Assembly: GCA_030635005.1 (NCBI GenBank)
Contig: DAOVZS010000159.1
Location: 1 to 5,142, forward strand
DNA from: Thiomargarita sp.
GTDB lineage: Bacteria > Pseudomonadota > Gammaproteobacteria > Beggiatoales > Beggiatoaceae
Direction: 5' to 3'
DNA: 5,142 nucleotides
The position numbers were made by a program, and so were the translations under genes. Numbering within the stretch: the first letter of the stretch is position 1; every line of letters begins with the position of its first letter. The notes below the pieces were generated by a model, which saw only the letters and a program-made list of their open reading frames with translations, did not search any database and had not been told where the DNA came from. Positions 1 through 5,049 of this stretch are shown piece after piece.

Positions 1-211
1 AACGCAAGATCGATTAACAGGCTTGACAACGCAAGATCGATTAACAGGCTTGACAACGCAAGATCGATTAACAGGCTTGACAACGCAAGATCGATTAACA
101 GGCTTGACAACGCAAGATCAATTAACAGGCTTGACAACGCAAGATCGATTAACAGGAATGACAACGCAAGATCGATTAACAGGCTTGACAACGCAAGATC
201 GATTAACAGGG
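1..211 (+). repeat. 27-bp tandem repeat array (coding VNTR)
   Basis: The array has a 22-nt partial unit at 1-22 and seven full 27-bp units beginning at 23, 50, 77, 104, 131, 158 and 185. The unit begins TTGACAACGCAAGATCGATT and ends AACAGGC. Only five positions differ from the consensus: 120, 157, 158, 211 and 212. A decayed unit follows at 212-238. The unit is nine codons long, so copy-number changes keep the frame. Third codon positions are as conserved as the others, which points to recent expansion or homogenisation rather than selection on the protein alone. The array runs off the left edge of the window. Confidence 0.95.
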
Positions 212-280
212 ATGACACAGAAAGATCTTGTAGATCTTAAAGAATACATTAATAAACACGTACCCTCAAAAGAAAAATAG
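2..280 (+). CDS. 3' end of a nonapeptide-repeat protein, truncated by the window edge
   Basis: The frame is open from the first base to a TAG at 278-280, so the gene probably begins upstream of the window. The visible product is a run of nonapeptides of the form TTQDRLTGL, seven full copies after a partial one. It ends in a degenerate ninth-residue unit (MTQKDLVDL) and a charged tail ending VPSKEK. The only changes between units are one R to Q and two L to M. No signal peptide, membrane segment or catalytic motif is visible. The ATG codons at 158 and 212 and the TTG codons in the repeats could act as starts, but none has a convincing ribosome binding site and all lie inside the repeat. I do not recognise the family. 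The polar, Thr/Gln/Asp-rich repeat suggests a variable-length structural or interaction region, which is inference only. The gene converges on the flx operon, 75 bp from the end of flxA. Confidence 0.6.
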   Translation, partial: TQDRLTGLTTQDRLTGLTTQDRLTGLTTQDRLTGLTTQDQLTGLTTQDRLTGMTTQDRLTGLTTQDRLTGMTQKDLVDLKEYINKHVPSKEK

Positions 281-314
281 AGACATTTCCAACAAAACGA
301 TAGAAAGGGTTTAT

Positions 315-348
315 AAAAAATTTTGCCTTGGGACATTATCCCAAGGCA
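315..348 (-). terminator. Rho-independent terminator of the flx operon
   Basis: A perfect stem pairs 325-333 (GCCTTGGGA) with 339-347 (TCCCAAGGC) around a 5-nt loop, and one further T-A pair extends it to 324-348. Read on the minus strand, it lies a few bases after the flxA stop codon. It is followed by AAAA and then six T residues (315-320). The T tract is displaced by four bases, so efficiency is uncertain. No T tract follows the hairpin on the plus strand, so it should serve flxA and not the repeat gene. Confidence 0.8.
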
Positions 349-355
349 CACAGAG

Positions 356-1189
356 TTAATATTCTTTAGGTAATTTAGCCAATTCTTCTGCCCAAAATAC
401 GGGTCCATCTAAACAGACATAGGTTGATCCAATATTACACCGTCCACATTTACCTAAACCGCATTTCATACGATTTTCTAAGGTTGTAATCAATTGATCT
501 TGCTTAAACCCGAGGCGATCTAAGGCTTCAAAAGTAAACTTGATCATAATAGGCGGACCACAAATCAAGGCAATGGTATTGTCAGGATTTGGGGCAAATT
601 CATTTTCTAGAATATGGGGCACAAAGCCAACATGTCCTTTCCATTCTGGTGTTTCACCACCGGGATCCACTGTTTTCACCACGGTGACATTGGGCATTTG
701 TTCCCATTCTTCAATTTCACGCTTATAGACTAAATCTTCTACGGTGCGTGCGCCATATACAATGGAAATATGCCCAAAATCTTCGGCTTTATCTAATACA
801 TTCCAAATCACCGAACGTAGCGGAGGTAAGGCAATGCCCCCAGCAATAAAGATTAAATCCTTTCCTTTAAATTTGTCTAGGGGAAAAACATTGCCATAAG
901 GACCTCGAAAGCCGACGGTATCCCCTTCGCTTAGTCCAAATAATCCAGCTGTGTTTTTACCCACACTCCTAAAACAACATTCGATATGATCCATGCGTGT
1001 GGGAGATGACGCGATACAAAATGTGCTTTCACCATGCCCAAAGGCGGAATATTCGGCAAATTGTCCCGCTTTAAAGCGAAAATTGTCGCGCATTTCTTCA
1101 TCTTGAAAGACGAGATGAAAAGTTTTGATATCAGGGGTTTCTTGGATGACTTTATTAATTGTCATCAAGTGGGGTTGATAGATATTCAT
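356..1189 (-). CDS. flxA: FAD/NAD(H)-binding [2Fe-2S] oxidoreductase subunit (FlxA/AsrB/HydG-like)
   Basis: This 277-residue protein has the ferredoxin-NADP reductase fold of the family that includes AsrB, sulfhydrogenase gamma and PyrK-like subunits. Residues 1-100 form the FAD domain, with a flavin-binding stretch around FCIASSPT (57-64) and GPYGN (96-100). Residues 110-220 form the NAD(H) domain, with IAGGIALPPLRSV (115-127) and CGPPIM (210-215). C243, C248, C251 and C259 (CX4CX2CX7C) are the [2Fe-2S] ligands. There is no signal peptide, so it is cytoplasmic. The MNIYQPH start matches the usual beginning of the family, although the ribosome binding site is weak. It is the last gene of the operon, 63 bp after flxB. 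In known Flx complexes this subunit exchanges electrons with NAD(H). AsrB or a hydrogenase gamma subunit are alternatives by sequence, but the linked MvhD-like gene favours FlxA. Confidence 0.85.
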   Translation of the reverse strand: MNIYQPHLMTINKVIQETPDIKTFHLVFQDEEMRDNFRFKAGQFAEYSAFGHGESTFCIASSPTRMDHIECCFRSVGKNTAGLFGLSEGDTVGFRGPYGNVFPLDKFKGKDLIFIAGGIALPPLRSVIWNVLDKAEDFGHISIVYGARTVEDLVYKREIEEWEQMPNVTVVKTVDPGGETPEWKGHVGFVPHILENEFAPNPDNTIALICGPPIMIKFTFEALDRLGFKQDQLITTLENRMKCGLGKCGRCNIGSTYVCLDGPVFWAEELAKLPKEY

Positions 1190-1207
1190 TTTTTCAGCAT
1201 ACAGTGT

Positions 1208-1235
1208 TCAGTGAATAGTAAGGACTATTCACTGA
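1208..1235 (-). other. Hairpin in the flxB-flxA intergenic spacer
   Basis: A 12-bp perfect inverted repeat pairs 1208-1219 (TCAGTGAATAGT) with 1224-1235 (ACTATTCACTGA) around a 4-nt loop. It occupies nearly half of the only gap inside the flx operon. No T tract follows on either strand, so it is not a standard terminator. It could be an mRNA processing or stability element setting flxA level relative to upstream genes, or a small intergenic palindromic repeat. The structure is directly visible; the role is inference. Confidence 0.7.
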
Positions 1236-1244
1236 TGATTATTT

Positions 1245-1264
1245 ATTCAAAATCATTCAAAATC
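1245..1264. repeat. 10-bp tandem duplication across the flxB stop codon
   Basis: ATTCAAAATC occurs twice back to back (1245-1254 and 1255-1264). Read on the minus strand, this is GATTTTGAAT twice. The first copy encodes the final Asp-Phe-Glu of FlxB, and the junction makes the TGA stop. With a single copy the reading frame would end Asp-Phe-Glu-TAA, so the duplication leaves the protein unchanged and only swaps the stop codon. Confidence 0.85.
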
Positions 1265-2359
1265 AGGATCTTGTCGTAATGCATTGGGTAAGGATGCTTT
1301 TAAATCCACTTCTTTCATATATTCAGTAATGTCTAAATTGACGGGGCAATCACGGATACATCGTCCACAACCCACACACCCTTGTGCGTTAAATTTGTCT
1401 TGGTAAATTTTAAATTTACAGGTGAAACGATTACGATATCGTTTATATTGTTTATCACGTGGGTTATGCCCTGAGGAATGTAGGGTGAAATGATCAAATT
1501 GGCATGAATCCCAAAATTTTATCCGATATCCTTTACTGCCCCGTGTTTCATCTACAATATCAAAACAATGACAGGTAGGACACATAAAGGTACATGCGCC
1601 ACATCCGATGCATTTTTCGCCCAATCTTTCCCACATTTCGTCATCAAAATTGCTTTGATCGTCTAACCATGCTTTGATTAAGTGACTGTTGCGTATGCGG
1701 CTCACATTTTTATGAGCCTCTTTGCCTGCGGTGTCACGTGCTGCTTGATCGCCTTCGCCTTGCAACAGCGGTGCTAAGATATTAGCGACTCTTTCACCTG
1801 CGGGCGTTTTTATCTCAACATGTAGGGTGTTATCAGGGAGTTCTGTTAAATGTAAATCTGATCCCCGATCACTGTCTGGTTCTAATCCTACTGAGGTACA
1901 AAAACAACTTTGATCGCCAGTTGTACAGGAATAGGTAACAATGGTGGTGTTTTCGAGGCGTTTGGTGAAAAATTGGTCATTATAACCCGCATTATCTGAT
2001 GAGAAAACAGCATTTTGTGAGGCAATTGAGGCGGCATCACAAGGACGTACGCCAAAAATAATGGTTTCTGGGTATTTATGATGGACTTCTTTTATATGCA
2101 CTTTATTGTCTTTATTTTCAAAAGCCAATATCGGTTCATGTTTCACAAATAGAAATTCTTTCACGCCATTTAAGGGTAAGATACCTTGACCGACTTGATG
2201 ATTATCCCCATTTTCCAAGGGGGTGAGCATTAAGACATCAATGGCATCTGGACTGTCTAAACGGGGACGCAATTGGGGCGCGATGACTCTTTTTTGACTT
2301 TGAATCAGTAAGTCAAGACATTTTCCAATATCGCTTTTTTGAAGAGTTGCTGTTTTCAT
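1253..2359 (-). CDS. flxB: 4Fe-4S dicluster electron-transfer subunit (FlxB/AsrA/HydB-like)
   Basis: This 368-residue cytoplasmic iron-sulfur protein belongs to the family of AsrA and sulfhydrogenase beta subunits. The N-terminal 240 residues are the family-specific domain, with the landmarks FGVRPCDA (102-109) and CTTGDQSCFCTS (145-156). Two ferredoxin-type 4Fe-4S motifs follow. One is at C250, C253, C256 and C260 (CIGCGACTFMCP, with extra Cys at 263 and 265). The other is at C328, C331, C334 and C338 (CVGCGRCIRDCP). It should relay electrons between the FlxA flavin and FlxC. The ATG follows the flxC TAG with no gap, and the nearest GAGG is 14 nt upstream, so translation is probably coupled to flxC. 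A GC-richer stretch around residues 186-220 looks like a variable linker. The gene is intact, with no missing cluster ligand. Confidence 0.85.
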   Translation of the reverse strand: MKTATLQKSDIGKCLDLLIQSQKRVIAPQLRPRLDSPDAIDVLMLTPLENGDNHQVGQGILPLNGVKEFLFVKHEPILAFENKDNKVHIKEVHHKYPETIIFGVRPCDAASIASQNAVFSSDNAGYNDQFFTKRLENTTIVTYSCTTGDQSCFCTSVGLEPDSDRGSDLHLTELPDNTLHVEIKTPAGERVANILAPLLQGEGDQAARDTAGKEAHKNVSRIRNSHLIKAWLDDQSNFDDEMWERLGEKCIGCGACTFMCPTCHCFDIVDETRGSKGYRIKFWDSCQFDHFTLHSSGHNPRDKQYKRYRNRFTCKFKIYQDKFNAQGCVGCGRCIRDCPVNLDITEYMKEVDLKASLPNALRQDPDFE

Positions 2360-3253
2360 CTATTGGATAAAATCCTCGCTATCGTCTGTCTTGTAGGTAA
2401 TCAGCGGTGGCTTTTCGTCTTGAGAGTAGCCCGATTTGTATCCAAAGGATTCTTGCACCACATCTTTAAGACGCTGATTAAAGAGGTCAACTTGTATATC
2501 CATTGGGCAAGCCCGTGTACATTCACCACACCCTGTACATCGTCCTACAAGATGCATTGCCCGAGTTATGTGCCAAGCAAAAACACCTTTAGTATGGGCA
2601 GCTTGGTCAACCCAATTGGGTTGTGTTCTATCGGTAATGCAAATATTACAGGAACAATGCGGGCACACTTCTCGACATGCGTAGCATTTAAAGCACCGAT
2701 CAAATTCTTGACGCCAATAGTCAAATCGTTTGTCGGTGTTTAATCCCATGAGGTTGAGTACTTGGGGTGCTGAGACTTTATAGGGAGCTGAACGGTCAAC
2801 TTCTGGACGTTCACCTGGGAAAAAATCGCAATCGGTAGGCGTATGCACATCACATTCTGCACATTTTGTCGCTTGATTACCGTCATGTAAACGGCCATCC
2901 CATTTGCTAAAATGGGAGACTACCCCGTCACAGGGTACACCTATAATATACACTTCTTCACGTGTCAATTGATTTTCTGCAATTAATTGTGTAATAGCAC
3001 GGATATCACACCCTTTGGCAATAATACCGGTTCGTTTCCAGCCTTTCTGGGGATATTCATGACGTTTATTCAGATACAACGGCAATGAATTAATACAGCG
3101 TGGATCAAAAATAAGACGTGATACTTCTTCAGGTTTACGAATAAACACAGGGGTAGTACGTGTGGAATCACTCCCTTCAGCATAACCAATGATAACATCA
3201 ACTTCTTTATTTTCTAATAGGTTACGGGCTTGAGTGCGAATGGCTTCTATCAT
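2360..3253 (-). CDS. flxC: 4Fe-4S dicluster protein linking FlxB and FlxD (FlxC-like)
   Basis: This 297-residue cytoplasmic protein is rich in cysteine. Visible landmarks are C82 in KGCDIRA, C108 in GVPCDG, a CAECD motif at 131-135 with C142, and two ferredoxin-like 4Fe-4S sites. The first site is CFKCYACREVCP (C187, C190, C193, C197), followed by C200, C202 and C205. The second is CTGCGECTRACP (C239, C242, C245, C249). The extra cysteines suggest one or two further clusters or a zinc site. The fold recalls iron-sulfur domains of F420-reducing hydrogenase beta subunits and HdrC-like proteins. The ATG overlaps the flxD stop as ATGA. A GGAGG at 3258-3262, 4 nt before the ATG, lies inside the end of flxD, so the two are translationally coupled. 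I infer an electron relay role from the FlxABCD set; the assignment rests largely on gene order. Confidence 0.8.
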   Translation of the reverse strand: MIEAIRTQARNLLENKEVDVIIGYAEGSDSTRTTPVFIRKPEEVSRLIFDPRCINSLPLYLNKRHEYPQKGWKRTGIIAKGCDIRAITQLIAENQLTREEVYIIGVPCDGVVSHFSKWDGRLHDGNQATKCAECDVHTPTDCDFFPGERPEVDRSAPYKVSAPQVLNLMGLNTDKRFDYWRQEFDRCFKCYACREVCPHCSCNICITDRTQPNWVDQAAHTKGVFAWHITRAMHLVGRCTGCGECTRACPMDIQVDLFNQRLKDVVQESFGYKSGYSQDEKPPLITYKTDDSEDFIQ

Positions 3254-3717
3254 GCCGCCTCCAAATAATGATCATAAGGGTCGATAAGTTCATGATATTG
3301 CTTATGAGGACCTAATGCGCGCACACGATCCGTAAAAGCGTCTATCACTTTTGTCCATTTTATGGCTTCAGCGGCAGAAATCCAAGAAAATTCAAGTCGT
3401 CCAAGATCAATACCCTGAAAATCCAATAATTGTCTAAAGGCAAGATTACGCCGTCTTGCGTAATAATTTCCTTCATTATAATGACAATCTCCGGGATGAC
3501 AACCAGAGACAATAACACCATCTACCCCTTGTTCAAAGGTTTTGATAAGGAATTGTGGATCAATACGTCCAGAGCATGGCAGACGTACCATGCGTACATT
3601 GGGCGAATAATCCATACGACTGGTACCCGCTAAATCTGCCCCAGAATAGGTACACCATTTGCACACAAAAGCCATGATTTTAGGTTCAAAGTCATGACGT
3701 GGTATTTTTTTGCTCAT
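3250..3717 (-). CDS. flxD: MvhD/FlxD-type [2Fe-2S] electron carrier (hydrogenase iron-sulfur subunit)
   Basis: This 155-residue protein is of the FlpD/MvhD family, which hands electrons to the HdrA flavoprotein of heterodisulfide reductase-like complexes. The family pattern is clear. FVCKWCTYSGADLAG (17-31) has C19 and C22, RLPCSGR (45-51) has C48, and GCHPGDCHY (72-80) has C73 and C78. SAAEAIKW near 114-121 matches the usual C-terminal element. The length is normal for a stand-alone MvhD. It is the first gene of the operon and overlaps flxC by 4 nt. A perfect AAGGAG lies 14 nt before the ATG, an unusually long spacing, but no in-frame start codon lies nearer. No HdrA, HdrB or HdrC gene is present in the 1.4 kb upstream that can be seen, so the acceptor must be encoded elsewhere. 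The family call is firm; membership of an Flx complex follows from the neighbours. Confidence 0.88.
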   Translation of the reverse strand: MSKKIPRHDFEPKIMAFVCKWCTYSGADLAGTSRMDYSPNVRMVRLPCSGRIDPQFLIKTFEQGVDGVIVSGCHPGDCHYNEGNYYARRRNLAFRQLLDFQGIDLGRLEFSWISAAEAIKWTKVIDAFTDRVRALGPHKQYHELIDPYDHYLEAA

Positions 3718-3731
3718 ATTTTTAAGTGCTG

Positions 3732-3737
3732 CTCCTT
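3732..3737 (-). promoter_or_regulatory. Shine-Dalgarno of flxD with long spacing
   Basis: On the minus strand AAGGAG stands 14 nt before the only plausible flxD start, the ATG at 3715-3717. The codons in between, read in frame, are GCA, CTT, AAA and AAT, so no alternative start explains the spacing. Initiation may be somewhat inefficient here. Confidence 0.6.
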
Positions 3738-3794
3738 AAAATGTTAATATTCAACAAATAGCTTATCATGAAAAATTAATGGCTTGTTTGAATT

Positions 3795-3811
3795 AGGACG
3801 TCATACGTCCT
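3795..3811. repeat. 6+5+6 inverted repeat upstream of flxD
   Basis: AGGACG and CGTCCT form a perfect 6-bp inverted repeat around TCATA, about 80 bp before the flxD start codon. No T tract of useful length follows on either strand, so terminator function is unlikely. It could bind a regulator or be a solitary palindromic repeat unit; nothing in the window decides between them. Confidence 0.5.
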
Positions 3812-3858
3812 TTATTGAATCGCTTATGATATCATATGTTTCATGTGATTGTGCCTTC

Positions 3859-3871
3859 GCCCCATTGGGGC
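3859..3871. repeat. Short GC-rich hairpin GCCCC-ATT-GGGGC
   Basis: This is a perfect 5-bp stem with a 3-nt loop in otherwise AT-rich DNA. It has the same size and style as the 5-bp hairpin in the neighbouring 47-bp element (GCCCT-GAA-AGGGC), so it may be a decayed relative. That relation is inference. Confidence 0.5.
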
Positions 3872-3940
3872 TTAATATTATAGACAAGGGTAGGTTATGT
3901 GCGTTGGATATCATGGTAATATGAAGAAATTGGAACAATG

Positions 3941-3966
3941 AAAAAAACCTAGGGCGTTGCCCCAGG
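3941..3966 (-). terminator. Rho-independent terminator of the Rpn-type gene
   Basis: On the minus strand CCTGGGGC pairs with GCCCTAGG around AAC (3948-3966, 8 bp with one G-T pair) and is followed directly by seven T residues (3941-3947). It lies 38 bp after the stop codon of the nuclease gene. The hairpin is the outer half of the 47-bp repeat element, so the repeat has acquired a terminator role at this end. Confidence 0.85.
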
Positions 3967-3994
3967 CTGATATGTGTCGCCCTTTCAGGGCTTG
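3948..3994 (-). repeat. Left copy of a 47-bp two-hairpin repeat
   Basis: The element holds two hairpins: an 8-bp stem at 3948-3966 and GCCCT-GAA-AGGGC at 3980-3992. About 13 bp lie between them. Its reverse complement matches 5069-5115 at 46 of 47 bases, the sole difference being at 3974. It ends 10 bp after the nuclease stop codon. The paired-hairpin design resembles REP/BIME-like intergenic elements in general form. Confidence 0.92.
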
Positions 3995-4004
3995 TATCTA
4001 TGCG

Positions 4005-4949
4005 TTATTTAGTTTCCTTTCTCAATTTTCTAATCTTGGCAATTGTCAGCTTGGTTGTTTGAGCAATGATTTTATCATCTAGGAACGTCAATAACGAACG
4101 GGCTATGTTGAGTTGTCCTTGTTGTAAGCCCTCAGCAATCCCAGCTTGTTTACCCTTTACCATGCCATTTTTCTCACCTTGTTGTAAACCCTTTGCCATG
4201 CCATTTTTCTCGCCTTGTTCTAAACCCTCAGTAATCCCAGCTGCTATTCCTTTAACGACTCCCTTGGCTTCTGCCCTTTTATCCGCTTCAACACGATTAT
4301 ATTCTTCTTTCATGTGGGCATTTTCTTCAGGGGTTACCAAGTCTGTCTCAATAGATTTTAATAAGGTTTTGATATATCTATTGGTATAACTGGTTTCATC
4401 GACTTGTTTAGTCAAACTATCATTGATGGCACGCATCCATTCACGAGATTTTTTAGGTGTATTTTCTTGGACAGATTTGGTAAATATAAAAATGAGTTTG
4501 TGTTGAAGTGGATAAAAATTTTTGAGCACTTCACCCGTTTCAAGTACTTTTGTTTCAAAATCATGGACGATAATTGCACCGTTTTTACTTGGAGATGCTT
4601 TACCTGTTAAAAATACAAGGGTAAATACTGTACAAGGAAAGTGATAATTTTGTGATGATTTTATGGTTTCTACCATGGCATTACATTGATAGTATAGAAA
4701 CCGTTCGTAGGTATCTGGATAATGAGAATGTTGCATTTCTACAATAATCCGATTCTCTTTGTCTTCTGCAAATAAATCAAATCGCGTGGCTACTTTGCCT
4801 ACAGTGGGGCTAAATGCATAGTCAGCATGCACTTTTGTAATCTTGAGTTTGATGCCTAGAAAATCATTAACTAAAGCGGTGAAGATTTTGGGATCACTGA
4901 ATCCCTTTTTAAAAATAACATCGTAACGTAAAGAAGCGACTTCTTTCAT
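4005..4949 (-). CDS. Rpn/YhgA-like PD-(D/E)XK nuclease (putative transposase family)
   Basis: This 314-residue protein is of the Rpn recombination-promoting nuclease / PDDEXK_2 putative transposase family. The N-terminus (LRYDVIFKKGFSDPKIFTAL, 7-26) is typical. The catalytic core shows D58 in TRFDLFAED and E71-x-Q73 in IIVEMQHS, followed by ERFLYYQ (82-88), as expected for a D...ExQ metal-dependent nuclease. Residues 220-280 are a low-complexity segment rich in Gly, Lys, Glu and Gln (for example EGLEQGEKNGMAKGLQQGEK), which is common in this family. The C-terminus is basic. AAGAG lies 7 nt before the ATG, and a good promoter lies upstream. Characterised Rpn proteins cleave DNA and raise RecA-independent recombination; activity of this one is not shown. 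The gene is intact, monocistronic and flanked by inverted 47-bp repeats. It points the same way as flx but is separated by a terminator. Confidence 0.85.
   Translation of the reverse strand: MKEVASLRYDVIFKKGFSDPKIFTALVNDFLGIKLKITKVHADYAFSPTVGKVATRFDLFAEDKENRIIVEMQHSHYPDTYERFLYYQCNAMVETIKSSQNYHFPCTVFTLVFLTGKASPSKNGAIIVHDFETKVLETGEVLKNFYPLQHKLIFIFTKSVQENTPKKSREWMRAINDSLTKQVDETSYTNRYIKTLLKSIETDLVTPEENAHMKEEYNRVEADKRAEAKGVVKGIAAGITEGLEQGEKNGMAKGLQQGEKNGMVKGKQAGIAEGLQQGQLNIARSLLTFLDDKIIAQTTKLTIAKIRKLRKETK
4118..4242 (-). repeat. Shuffled internal repeats in the nuclease C-terminal region
   Basis: Two adjacent 36-bp units (4155-4190 and 4191-4226) match at 33 of 36 bases and encode a 12-residue QGEKNGM-containing repeat. 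A separate 29-bp block is shared between 4118-4146 and 4214-4242 with three mismatches, and encodes AGIAEGLQQG and AGITEGLEQG. Both periods are multiples of three, so gain or loss keeps the frame. This low-complexity linker seems to grow by duplication. Confidence 0.85.
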
Positions 4950-4976
4950 GAGGATTCTCTTTTAATAGTTCATTGT

Positions 4977-5005
4977 ATGATATGATTTTTTGAAAAGTTT
5001 ATCAA
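4977..5005 (-). promoter_or_regulatory. Sigma70-type promoter of the Rpn-type gene
   Basis: On the minus strand TTGATA (5000-5005) is separated by exactly 17 bp from TATCAT (4977-4982), each one base from consensus. Transcription would begin near 4970, giving a short leader of about 20 nt with the AAGAG ribosome binding site at 4957-4961. The promoter lies inside the inverted-repeat-bounded segment, so the gene would carry its own expression signals. Confidence 0.7.
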
Positions 5006-5049
5006 TAACTACACGGATTATTTTTAAGAAAGGATAAGGCACAAGCGAA

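Larger units (their letters stand above)
3718..3947. other. Non-coding region upstream of flxD with short palindromes
   Basis: I see no credible gene in this AT-rich stretch; the longest plus-strand start here gives only 14 codons. It must contain the flx promoter, but no strong one is visible. The best fit on the minus strand is TTCATG, 17 bp, TATTAA close to the Shine-Dalgarno, which is poor. Three palindromes stand out and are listed separately or here: 3795-3811, 3825-3836 (TATGATATCATA) and 3859-3871. They could be operators for flx or remnants of intergenic palindromic repeats. Confidence 0.6.

Noticed and set aside
23..210. Repeated TTGACA, the consensus -35 hexamer, in every 27-bp unit
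   Set aside because: The position 17 bp downstream in each unit reads AGGCTT-like sequence, not a -10 box. The hexamer is simply the codons around Leu-Thr of the coding repeat.
1..211. CRISPR array
   Set aside because: The 27-bp units are directly adjacent with no spacers and encode a continuous peptide.
118..408. Minus-strand open frame of 96 codons over the repeat array and flxA end
   Set aside because: It overlaps flxA and the terminator. It reads the repeats in antisense and has no ribosome binding site or family resemblance.
356..2359. AsrAB sulfite reductase or HydBG sulfhydrogenase subunits
   Set aside because: The proteins are related, but no AsrC sirohaem subunit or NiFe hydrogenase subunit is present. 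The linked MvhD-like and second dicluster genes fit FlxABCD better.
2339..2743. Plus-strand open frame of 134 codons opposite flxC
   Set aside because: It is the antisense shadow of an intact iron-sulfur protein gene, with no recognisable domain or ribosome binding site.
4066..4389. Plus-strand cysteine/proline-rich open frame opposite the nuclease
   Set aside because: It is the antisense reading of the Gly/Lys/Gln repeat segment and has no independent start signal.
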